From positions 1,929,364 through 1,993,363 of the forward strand of contig NZ_CP024866.1 of the NCBI RefSeq assembly GCF_004136015.1: 64,000 nucleotides of DNA. Direction: 5' to 3'. Made by a program: the position numbers and the translations under genes. Shown piece after piece: positions 1 to 8,446 of the stretch. The notes beneath the pieces are model-generated. The model was not told where the DNA came from and searched no databases. It saw only the letters and a list, made by a program, of their open reading frames with translations. The stretch comes from Pseudomonas sp. ACM7. GTDB lineage: Bacteria > Pseudomonadota > Gammaproteobacteria > Pseudomonadales > Pseudomonadaceae. Position 1 is the stretch's first letter; every line of letters starts with the position of its first letter.

Positions 1-462
1 ACCCGCGGTTTTCAGCATCAGTGCAGTAGCCGGGCCCGGTACGGTAAGGCCAGCGACTACCGAAGCAAGGATCTCCAGCACCAGCTTGTCCATGCGGACA
101 CTGGTTCCCGACACGTTCAGATCGTTGTAGTACTTGCTGATGGTCATCCAACCCGTTTCACCCATGACTTTACAGAACAGCGCGTACCATTCTTTACCCT
201 GGTGCTCCAATGGAAACTTTTTGTTTGCCACAAGCGACGCATAGTGAAAAGCATTCTGCGCGTCACTGCGGTTAATACCGGTGAGGTTACCGCTGAAACT
301 AATGAGGCCTTCGCCTACGACCGATCCTTTCGACGGCACTTCAACTTCTTCACCCGACACAAACAAACCACGAGGCCTAATAAGCAGTGGCTCACCCAGA
401 TCATAACTCTGTAGTTTCTCTATACAGGCAGCAATATGACTTTCACTAAACATATTATTCAC
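1..462 (-). CDS. Hypothetical protein, N-terminal part (runs off left edge)
   Basis: A minus-strand frame is open for 154 codons from position 462 to the window edge, so only the N-terminal part of the protein is present. I chose the GTG at 462 because AAGGAAG lies five bases upstream; the ATG at 453 would sit too far from it. The visible protein is soluble-looking at first (motifs GEGLISFSGNLTGINR and EHQGKEWYALFCK) and becomes hydrophobic near the edge (LASVVAGLTVPGPATALMLK), which could be a membrane-inserting segment. I do not recognise the family. It lies near the giant toxin genes on the same strand, but marC separates them and no functional link is shown. Confidence 0.6.
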   Translation of the reverse strand, partial: MNNMFSESHIAACIEKLQSYDLGEPLLIRPRGLFVSGEEVEVPSKGSVVGEGLISFSGNLTGINRSDAQNAFHYASLVANKKFPLEHQGKEWYALFCKVMGETGWMTISKYYNDLNVSGTSVRMDKLVLEILASVVAGLTVPGPATALMLKTAG

Positions 463-720
463 AATTTCTTCCTTATCGACATTAATGCAAGCCCCTCATG
501 AACTTGTCGAAAAGAACAATAAACAAACAAACCAACTCAGACAAACCAAAACATGTAACTTCATATACAACACCAACCCAACACAACTAACCAATCAAAC
601 TCAACCCAACTAAATACAAGTCAATAAAATCAATTCCATACCTTTTCAAACTCAACACCCACAGACACTTGACCAACTGATAGACTCCGACTCACCCGTC
701 TCTGGATGCGAGCCGAAACC
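463..720. other. Gene-free, strongly C-rich and G-poor stretch
   Basis: No gene is visible between the unknown gene and marC. The plus strand is rich in A and C and almost lacks G: by my count 541-660 holds 39 C and 2 G. Read as plus-strand RNA this resembles a Rho-loading (rut) 'C over G bubble'. Read as minus-strand RNA it would be an almost C-free, unstructured leader for the gene at 1-462. Which role applies cannot be told from sequence. Confidence 0.6.
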
Positions 721-1317
721 ATGCTCCATGTGTTATTCAGCGTTTACCTGAAAATGCTAGTGCTCTACAGCCCGTTCTTCGTGTTGTCCTGCTTCATCAG
801 CCTGACCCGCGGTTATTCGCGCAAGGAACAACGCCGGCTGGCTTGGAAAGTGGCCACCGCCACGCTGGTGTCCAGCGTGTTGCTGTACCTGTTCGGGCGA
901 GTGATTTTCAGTGTCTTCGGCATCACCGTGGACGCGTTCCGCATCGGCGCCGGCAGTGTGTTGTTCATCTCGGCGCTGGGCATGGCTCAGGGCAAGTCGG
1001 CAGTGCAAACCGACAACGTGCAGCAGGACGTGACCATCGTCCCGCTGACCATTCCCCTGACGGTCGGCCCCGGCACCATCGGCGCCTTGCTGGTGATGGG
1101 CGTGAGTCAGCCGCATTGGGACGACAAACTCACGGCCATTCTCAGTATTGCCCTGGCCAGTTTCACGGTCGGCGTGGTGCTTTATCTGTCCAACCGCATC
1201 GAGCGCATTCTCGGTGACCAGGGTTTGCAGATCGTCAGCCGGTTGATGGGGTTGTTCGTCTGCGCATTGGCGGCGCAGATCATCTTTACCGGAGTGAAGG
1301 GCTATCTGGTTCCGTGA
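721..1317 (+). CDS. MarC family integral membrane protein
   Basis: This is a 198-residue inner-membrane protein with about six hydrophobic segments. It carries the MarC-family signature, including the loop TIPLTVGPGTIGALLVMG near residue 115 and a start of the form LFSVYLKMLVLYSPFFVLS. MarC proteins were once linked to multiple antibiotic resistance, but their transport substrate is not established. I chose the ATG at 721 over the one at 706 because it places the first membrane helix at the usual distance; neither start has a clear ribosome site. The gene stands alone and converges on the toxin-B remnant, whose stop codon lies inside the last 32 bases of marC. Length and motif fit the family well. 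Confidence 0.85.
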   Translation: MLHVLFSVYLKMLVLYSPFFVLSCFISLTRGYSRKEQRRLAWKVATATLVSSVLLYLFGRVIFSVFGITVDAFRIGAGSVLFISALGMAQGKSAVQTDNVQQDVTIVPLTIPLTVGPGTIGALLVMGVSQPHWDDKLTAILSIALASFTVGVVLYLSNRIERILGDQGLQIVSRLMGLFVCALAAQIIFTGVKGYLVP

Positions 1318-2548
1318 CGCCCACCTTCGTCATTAGCGCGGCGAGCTGCCTGTCCTCGCCATCGATGGCCAGTGCCTGCACCAACTCATCAAGGGTTACG
1401 GTCATTGTGGTGCCATGAACCTGCAGACTCAGACTCATCGAACGGCGCGCGGTCAAATCGTCGGGGTGATTGCGCAAGATCAGGCTGTGTCCGGTATTCG
1501 GGTCGGTGAGCAGCAACTGCCTTTCAACCAGGCTGACCCGCCACACATCCTGCGGCCCGGTATCCAGAATCAATGTGCCAGGCATCAGTGACTCAGCACT
1601 CAACGAACGACGACAATCAACCACAATGCATTCAAGCCGCTGCCAGACAGTACTCGATACGTTGCAGCTGATCGCTCTGGGCCCATAACTCAAGATCAAC
1701 TGGGTAACGCCGTCAGGTATCAACGGCATAACGTCATTGAGCTCACCCTGAAATTCCAGCATCAACACCTCGGCTTCACGACGTGCAACGCTGTTCTCCA
1801 GCCACACATCCCTCGAAGCGCTGTATGTCCGTTGGCTGGGCGTTTCATGGAGCAAGGCAACAGTTTTGTTTCGAACACCCAGCAGTCGGGTTTCCAGGCT
1901 CGTATTGACCTCACCCACCACACGATCGATGCCCTCGACGTACCATTGGCAGCCCAAGTAACCGCCAACCGATACAAATGCTTCGTGGGGATGCTTGCTC
2001 AGCAGCGCCTTCAACGCTTGCCTCACGCCCGCATCGTAAGGGTCATTCGTACCCTGTTGCGCCAGAACCCAGTCTCCCGTGACGCCGACAATAAGTGCCG
2101 GTTCACCGAACATCATCTCGAGTTCAACCCCTTCAAGCGTCCGCCCTCGCAGACCGGGGCCATGTGTCCATACCTGCGCAAAAGACCATTCGGGCCAGAC
2201 CTTTTGTGGAACAGGCAACAGGTCCTGCCGCAGAAGCTGCAGACCATTATCAAAGAGTGTCGATAGTTTTTCAGGCTCAAGGAACGCTTGGCGGTAAAGT
2301 TGCCCAACGGAAACATCCAGCAGCCAGCCCGCCTCCTCATCTGGCGTCGTTGCCACCAACTGCACTACCTTGCCAGGGCCCACATCAGCAATCAGCAATC
2401 GATGGTCGACGTACCAGGCACACAGTTTTTCATCCCGTACGCCGTTACCCAGACCAAGAATCGAAAAGCTCGACGCTTGATGCGCCTTCGCAAGCGCCTC
2501 AACGTCGGTCCAAAACTCAAAGCCAAGGCCCAACGGCCCTCTGGCATC
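1286..2548 (-). pseudogene. Cut-off C-terminal part of giant toxin B
   Basis: This stretch is the direct in-frame continuation of the gene at 2549-8371 beyond a TAG codon at 2549-2551. It stays open for 420 codons to a TAA at 1286-1288. Its product aligns with the C-terminus of the neighbouring 2,359-residue toxin: SSFSILGL matches PSFAILGL, CAWYVDHRLLIADVG matches CAWYLGGRLLLAEMG, and RTLEGVELEMMFGEP matches TTLEGVEVDLQYNEP. No convincing start codon or ribosome site follows the TAG; only a TTG at 2533 after AGAGGG is possible, and the spacing is poor. It is therefore best read as the detached tail of a once continuous 2,361-codon gene, unless the stop is read through or is a sequencing error. 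Its end overlaps the 3' end of marC by 32 bases. Confidence 0.75.
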
Positions 2549-5500
2549 CTACAGCCAGTCTTCGTTGACTCCGGCCAGCTGCGACTGCCCTTGCTCGTTG
2601 ATATCGAAATACAGCCCGTCCCTGGTCAACGCAACGTAGCGTTTTTCATTGGCGATGATTTCAATCACATTCCAGGGCCCGATAGGCTCAGCCTGGGCAT
2701 CCACACCGGTGACGGTCATCCCGATCTTCTGGCGATAGAGGGTCCGATTGCGCTTGTCAAAGAACAGGACGGTATCGCCCGTGCTGGTCGCGGGTGTCAG
2801 CAACATCGGGCTGACCGCGCCGCCCGACCCCTCAACCTGCGGCACATTGGGACGAATCACCAGGCCATCGGCAGCACGGACCCACGTGCTGACCGGATCC
2901 TTTCTGCCCTGTGTCAAAGGTGTTATCGAGACAAACGCCGCTGGCTGATAATCCACGACTTTCACTTGGGTCAAAGGCCAAAGTTTCGAGTCCTTGACCA
3001 GCAGTTCGTAATCCCACAAGAAGTTCGACCACCCTGGCATGGCGCTCTTGAGCAGCAGGTCTTGCTGACGGTCGGTCAGATGACCTGCAATCGCCAGCAG
3101 CAAGACTTCGTCCTCACCCAACAGGTAAACCACCTCGGCTTCACGCCCAGTGCGCTGGGTCACTTGCTGGACAATCCGAATGACCCCCTGCCCCAGGACC
3201 TGGAACACCGAAATGCTCGAACCGGGCACCGGTTCCATCAGCCTATAGAATCGATTGACCCGCCCGGTGACCACGTCAGAGCGCCAGATGAGTGCTTCCC
3301 GGGAGCAATAGAAATACGCCTGCCCACCCATAACCGCGCCCAGCCTGGCTTGGTTCGCCAGTGCTGATGGGAGGTCGCGAGCGTAGATAAAACGATCACG
3401 GGCCTGCTCATAAAAAGCCGTGGTGAGTTGTGGTTCTTGTGGGTCTGCGAACGGAACCGGGAAATTCTGTACCGCTGTGAACGGGCTGGCCAAACGATTG
3501 GCGCGGGCCAGTTTCCTGACTCGGGCCTGGATATTCGCCGTGTCGACAGTCGGGTCGCTCTCCAGCTCTTCGAGCAGCAATTGCTGTTTCGCCCAGTCAA
3601 CTCGAAACGAGTGATGCGAAGTCTGGATAACCAATTCAGGCGTACCCATGACGTGAACGTCGACAGCCCCTACCTTCAAAAGGCCTTCGCCGACAACGAT
3701 ATCCTCTTCGCTCAACCAGAGCGCACGCAGCGTCCAGGCCATGGGGCGAGCCTTCTGTGCCAGTGACAGATTGACCGAACGCACGCCCGGAGTGAGTGTC
3801 AGCGCGCAATGACCACCCACCCCTTCAATCCTGTAAGACAGCTTGCCGTGCAACATCTTGGGCAGCTCGGGCACCAGCAACGAACGCGGCTCCTGATCCA
3901 GCAAGACACTGATCGTCGTCTCGCCTTCTATCGGATTCAAGTCTCGCATGATGTATTCGGAGGGGAACTTGTAAAAGGTAAACCAGAACTGGCGATTGCC
4001 TGCTGCGTCGTACTCCAGCTTCAGCGCAGTTTCAAAATGCTCGGAACGCGTGGTCGAAAACGGCAGGGCCGAGTAATCGAAACCGAACCAGGTGTTGGCC
4101 ACACACGGCAGGACAATGGCCTGAAAGGTCGTCAAATCGCCAATAGCCGCATGCTCCGGCAACTCGAGGTGTTGTCGAATGTTGATGGCTTTCGAACGAT
4201 CAAGATTGTGATTCGGCGGGTGCAGCGCAGAGGTGTTGGCCGATAAAATTTCCTGACTGCCGAACGTCAGTCGCTGGTTGCGTAAATCAATCTCGCGGAT
4301 GAGCGCATAAGGGTTCGGATAAAACACGCCCTCCCTGATCGAGTGACCGCCCGAGCGATACGCCTTATCGACGCGGTTCAGGTACTGACCGATCCGCCGT
4401 CCTCGCTCCAATGTGCCGTTGAACCCTTCGACCAGCGCGCTCACGCCAATGGCCAACCCGCCCAGTATCACACCGGCCCCGCCAAGAAACGCAGCCGCCG
4501 TACTGGCACCGGCCAGGCCGGCGCCTATGCCGGCCACAGACAGTGCCAACCCCGCCGAATCGAACGCCAACTGTGTGCCGTATTGCGCCTGTTGCAGATC
4601 GTCCTTGGCATTGGCCAGCAGATAGATATCGAAACCCAGAGTCGCCAGTTGCATCACCGTGGCCAAACCATCCCGGGCAATATGTCCCAGCGCATTGACC
4701 ACCACCGAGGAGGTGGTCCGGGCCACCAGCGGTGCATCGTTTAACGCCACCCTGAACAGTTTGACCAGATCCACGATGTCGAGCAGATTGCCATGGGCCA
4801 GTTGCGCGTAACTGAGGTACCCGTGCATTCGCACGGCAGTCGTCAGGCTCCGGTCTTCATTGATGTCGCTGATTTGCTCATGGGACTGGAGCGCCACCAG
4901 CAGCGCCTGAACCGTAAAAGCCGCATTCAAGGTATGCACGGCGCTGACATCGGTCGGGTCAACCTTGCCCGGTATGGACGGCTTGACCGACAGCGTCTGG
5001 AAGGTCTCCGTCAGGTAGGAGCGGATCCGCGACAGAACTCCGTCGGTGCTTGACACTCTGACGGTGAGCGTGGGGTCCTTGAGATTGACCAGGCTGATTT
5101 CATAGTGTCCACCCGATACCTCTCGCACACTGTCGAACACCGGAACAAAGTCTCGCCCAAGGTTACTTTCCGCGTGGAGGCGATCAGCGCTGTGCTGAAT
5201 CTGCTGCGCCCAGTGACGGGCGTCCAGTTCGTTCAGTCCACGCCCCAGTCGGGCGTTTTCCGCCAATGAACGGGCCCGTAACGCAGCGTGATGTTCCCAT
5301 GGTGCCACCGTTACACCGGTGCTGATCGGATCATGGCTCAGCAAACCCGACACATTGATCTGCGACGGCAGCGCCAGATCGGCGATACGTGGGCCATTGA
5401 GGTCGACGAGGTTGAACGTCGCTTCCGTCAGGTGACTGATCTCATAGAGTTTGGCCAGCTCAGGAATGCTCAGAAACTGCTCAAGAGCACGGTGCAGGTC

Positions 5501-8371
5501 CTGCGCCTGGTCAAATCCGAAGACACCGAAATTCGGATCGTAGAAGCGGTAGGCAATCGACTCGCCGTCGACGATTTTTGCCACCAGCATGGAATGGCTT
5601 TCGGTGTTGAGCATCAAGGTACTGGTGGAAGTCCTGGCTTCCAGTGTCTGCATGACCTGATCCAGTCCGGACGCCCCTGATAAAGTGCCCGACTGCGCCA
5701 TTGGCACAGTTCGCAGCTCATCAAGGGCCCGCAGAAAAGCATGGGTTTCATTGGCGTCGGGTGCAAGGTTGGCATTGGCCAACCGGCCGCTCAAAGCGTC
5801 CACGGCCGAGGGTCCTTTTTCGATAGCTGCCGCCATAGCCAACACCAGTGGATAACAGCGTCTTCCGGGATCGCCTTCACCCCTGACCAGTAATCCTTGA
5901 GGCATCAACCTCCCCGTCGAAGCACCTTGCGCGATGAAGGTTTCCAGCACCGTGGCGCTGCGCTGAAAGATGTGGTGACGCAGCTCGTATTGGGCCTGAA
6001 ACCTGATGCGGGCTATGTGCTCGCCCCATTGGCGCAACGTCAACGGCTTCTCGAACGCAAGGGCCTTGAGCACCTGAGCGCTGTTCTTCGATGGCTCAAC
6101 CGTTGCCTGGGCAGCTGCAAACCCGGCTTCGAATGCAGGATGCCTGCGTGCGAGCAAGGCCTGCTCGATGGCCATATAACGCTGGGCGAAACCCAGGTCG
6201 GCGGTGCTCTGCGCGAGGGTTCGGGTGTGCTGCCAGGCATCGTCGAACCCGGCATTATCCAGCGTCTGCGCGCCGAACAGCCCACCGAGTAGTACTCGAT
6301 GCACCGGGCTCAGTTGATCAAGCGGCAGAGAGCCGTGGCCAATACGGACAATCATTTCATTCAAGTTACCGATCGGCTCAAAACCGTGCGAGACCGGAAG
6401 TTCGACACGGGCTTGCGCCAGGATCCGCTGACGCTCATCGAAGCTCAGGGACCAAGGCCTATCGAAGCTCAGGTCGCCACTGAGTTTTTCGTTCATGGCC
6501 CTGATGAAGGGGCCTCCCAGGTCATCCACCCATTGCTGCAAGATGTCGGTCTGTAAAACCGGGCGGCCTTCAATCACAGGCCAACCCTTTTCAAACGTCA
6601 TAAGCTGACCTTTAAGCAGCTCAGTGATGTTGCCTTTGAAATGGGCCTTATAGCCGCCCTGGCCCGCTTTTGTTGTTTCAAGCTCGAACCAGGCCGCCTC
6701 AGTCCTGGCATTGTCTTTCCAGCTGTGATGGGTTTCTTCTTCGGTGGCGAGGTTAAAGCCGTCGAACAGGTCAACCTTGTCGCTGATCAGTTGGCGGCTT
6801 TCAAGCACCGCATGGTCTTCGACAAAGTCACCCAAACCGCTGGATACCGCCGTCGGCCCGCTCATCGCAATGGCCGATTGGGCACCGAATTTGATGCCAT
6901 CGGCATCATAGTCATTGATCGCCTGCAAAAAACTGTTGAGGCTTTGCAGATTCGCCTTCCAGCTTGAAATCGGACCGTGTTGTTTCTCCAGCTCCCGGAT
7001 AATCAGATCGGGAAATGCCTGGCGATCCTGAAGCGATACATTGCTGCTCAACGCCTGCGCAACGACCCGGTCCAGGAACTGATAGTTGCTGCGAATTTTT
7101 TCCATAACGGCGGCGAGTTGCGCAGAACCCGCATGACCACTCAACAGGGCATTGGATAATCCGTTGAATGGCGTCTTGATTTGATTCGTCATCGAATCAG
7201 GCGTGTTTTTATTACCGACACGCAGACCGTTCGACGCAACCATGACGTCATTGAACGGGGCAAAAATATCGCTGAGGGACGGCATGCTTTTGGCAAATGC
7301 TGTTATCGCCTCTCTGTGTTGTTCAGGCACCTTGGGGCGAAAATCCGCATAGGCCTGCCCCCGATTCGGAAGTATTGTCGGGTTGTGATCGAACAATACC
7401 TGCATCACACCTATACGTTCTTCGGCACTGAAGGCGGCGAGATCCACACCACCGAGCACTTTATGCAGAGACGGCAGCAAATCAGCATCAAGATAGGTTC
7501 CACTCTCGACGTTCAGAACCTGTAAACGTGTGATATCGGATGCAGCCGCCAGGTTGGTGCGAAACGAAATTTCGCGTTCATAAATATCGAACAACGGTTG
7601 ATCGATAAGCTCTACGTGAATGTCTCGATGGGCAACTTCCACGTGTTGCAGAGATTGAAGATTGCGGGCCTTGAGCGCCTTGAGCGCACCTTCATCCTGG
7701 CCATAGGCACTGACTAAAAGATCGATCCGCGCCTGATCGGCACTCCCGCCCGCCTGGGTGACAGTCTGGATATGCTCGAACATCTGCTGTCGCAACACTC
7801 GAGTTCGCTCGATGTAACGACGGGCCAGCGCAGCAGGCGTATCGACGGCGCCTTGTGGCGCAGAAATCGTCCCCAGCGCCTTGGCTGACTCGACGATAAT
7901 GCGATTGGTCTCATGGGCCAGCAAAGCATCGCTGTCATACCACAGGTTGAGGCTGTAACCCTGCGGGGCAAGCATTTGCCGCCAGACATTGATGTAGTCT
8001 CCCTGAATAGCGCCCATGCCGCCGCCCACCCAGACGAAGTGCAACTTCTTGGGGACGGGTTTGGCAGTATTCAGCAGTTCGACCGTTGTACTCAAACGCA
8101 GTAAATAGTTCGTCAATTTATCCCGAACTTTTTGCAGTGTGGCAGACGAACCTTTCGGGTTTATTGATTCGAGCGTTTCCTTCAACAGACTTATCGGCGT
8201 CAGTTGGGCGTCCAGACTCGACGCTTCGGTAGCACCATCGAAGTAACGCAAGGCCGCTGCGTGCTCCGGCATTTCTTTGAAGCCGCTCAACGCAAACTCC
8301 AACTCGCGGCGATCAAACGGCGTGGAAAAAGTGTCAGTCTGATTCAGTGTTCCGGTAGGTGTACTTTTCAT
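2549..8371 (-). CDS. Giant TcdA/TcdB-type glycosyltransferase toxin B, truncated by in-frame TAG
   Basis: The 1,940-residue product begins with a GT44 glycosyltransferase domain, the kind that in clostridial toxins moves a sugar from a UDP-sugar onto host small GTPases. HFVWVGGG places the sugar-binding Trp near residue 114. NLAAASDITR is followed by YLDADLLP, giving DXD acids near 295 and 297, and HHSW gives a Trp near 552. A Cys-His-Asp set follows (GRRCYPL, TESHSMLVA, YDPNFG; residues 840, 927, 946). After it comes a Gly/Ala-rich hydrophobic stretch typical of toxin pore regions and a beta-rich tail. It is a diverged paralogue of the upstream toxin. The TAG removes about 420 C-terminal residues that the paralogue keeps. 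There is no signal peptide. The start is uncertain: ATG at 8371 has GGA seven bases upstream, while 8377, 8383 and a GTG at 8404 are alternatives. Confidence 0.8.
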   Translation of the reverse strand: MKSTPTGTLNQTDTFSTPFDRRELEFALSGFKEMPEHAAALRYFDGATEASSLDAQLTPISLLKETLESINPKGSSATLQKVRDKLTNYLLRLSTTVELLNTAKPVPKKLHFVWVGGGMGAIQGDYINVWRQMLAPQGYSLNLWYDSDALLAHETNRIIVESAKALGTISAPQGAVDTPAALARRYIERTRVLRQQMFEHIQTVTQAGGSADQARIDLLVSAYGQDEGALKALKARNLQSLQHVEVAHRDIHVELIDQPLFDIYEREISFRTNLAAASDITRLQVLNVESGTYLDADLLPSLHKVLGGVDLAAFSAEERIGVMQVLFDHNPTILPNRGQAYADFRPKVPEQHREAITAFAKSMPSLSDIFAPFNDVMVASNGLRVGNKNTPDSMTNQIKTPFNGLSNALLSGHAGSAQLAAVMEKIRSNYQFLDRVVAQALSSNVSLQDRQAFPDLIIRELEKQHGPISSWKANLQSLNSFLQAINDYDADGIKFGAQSAIAMSGPTAVSSGLGDFVEDHAVLESRQLISDKVDLFDGFNLATEEETHHSWKDNARTEAAWFELETTKAGQGGYKAHFKGNITELLKGQLMTFEKGWPVIEGRPVLQTDILQQWVDDLGGPFIRAMNEKLSGDLSFDRPWSLSFDERQRILAQARVELPVSHGFEPIGNLNEMIVRIGHGSLPLDQLSPVHRVLLGGLFGAQTLDNAGFDDAWQHTRTLAQSTADLGFAQRYMAIEQALLARRHPAFEAGFAAAQATVEPSKNSAQVLKALAFEKPLTLRQWGEHIARIRFQAQYELRHHIFQRSATVLETFIAQGASTGRLMPQGLLVRGEGDPGRRCYPLVLAMAAAIEKGPSAVDALSGRLANANLAPDANETHAFLRALDELRTVPMAQSGTLSGASGLDQVMQTLEARTSTSTLMLNTESHSMLVAKIVDGESIAYRFYDPNFGVFGFDQAQDLHRALEQFLSIPELAKLYEISHLTEATFNLVDLNGPRIADLALPSQINVSGLLSHDPISTGVTVAPWEHHAALRARSLAENARLGRGLNELDARHWAQQIQHSADRLHAESNLGRDFVPVFDSVREVSGGHYEISLVNLKDPTLTVRVSSTDGVLSRIRSYLTETFQTLSVKPSIPGKVDPTDVSAVHTLNAAFTVQALLVALQSHEQISDINEDRSLTTAVRMHGYLSYAQLAHGNLLDIVDLVKLFRVALNDAPLVARTTSSVVVNALGHIARDGLATVMQLATLGFDIYLLANAKDDLQQAQYGTQLAFDSAGLALSVAGIGAGLAGASTAAAFLGGAGVILGGLAIGVSALVEGFNGTLERGRRIGQYLNRVDKAYRSGGHSIREGVFYPNPYALIREIDLRNQRLTFGSQEILSANTSALHPPNHNLDRSKAINIRQHLELPEHAAIGDLTTFQAIVLPCVANTWFGFDYSALPFSTTRSEHFETALKLEYDAAGNRQFWFTFYKFPSEYIMRDLNPIEGETTISVLLDQEPRSLLVPELPKMLHGKLSYRIEGVGGHCALTLTPGVRSVNLSLAQKARPMAWTLRALWLSEEDIVVGEGLLKVGAVDVHVMGTPELVIQTSHHSFRVDWAKQQLLLEELESDPTVDTANIQARVRKLARANRLASPFTAVQNFPVPFADPQEPQLTTAFYEQARDRFIYARDLPSALANQARLGAVMGGQAYFYCSREALIWRSDVVTGRVNRFYRLMEPVPGSSISVFQVLGQGVIRIVQQVTQRTGREAEVVYLLGEDEVLLLAIAGHLTDRQQDLLLKSAMPGWSNFLWDYELLVKDSKLWPLTQVKVVDYQPAAFVSITPLTQGRKDPVSTWVRAADGLVIRPNVPQVEGSGGAVSPMLLTPATSTGDTVLFFDKRNRTLYRQKIGMTVTGVDAQAEPIGPWNVIEIIANEKRYVALTRDGLYFDINEQGQSQLAGVNEDWL

Positions 8372-8385
8372 TTTCATATCCATAT

Positions 8386-8439
8386 GAAAAAAGCCGACAG
8401 CCACTCACACATCGAACAGGTTCAATGTGTGAATGGCTG
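8386..8439 (-). terminator. Rho-independent terminator between the two toxin genes
   Basis: Just after the stop of toxin A, an inverted repeat pairs 8425-8439 with 8398-8412 (15 bp, one mismatch, 12-base loop). In the minus-strand reading it is followed by a run of six T. This is a classic intrinsic terminator. It ends only about 15 bases before the start of toxin B, so most transcripts of the first toxin gene should stop before the second. Confidence 0.75.
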
Positions 8440-8446
8440 TCAGAAC

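Noticed and set aside
1286..2533. Toxin-B tail as an independent 415-residue gene starting at TTG 2533
   Set aside because: It continues the same frame, aligns with the interior of the paralogue, and lacks a convincing ribosome site.
2549..2551. TAG as a pyrrolysine or other recoded codon
   Set aside because: No recoding machinery or structured element is visible, and the context is not a known readthrough signal. Mutation or error is simpler.
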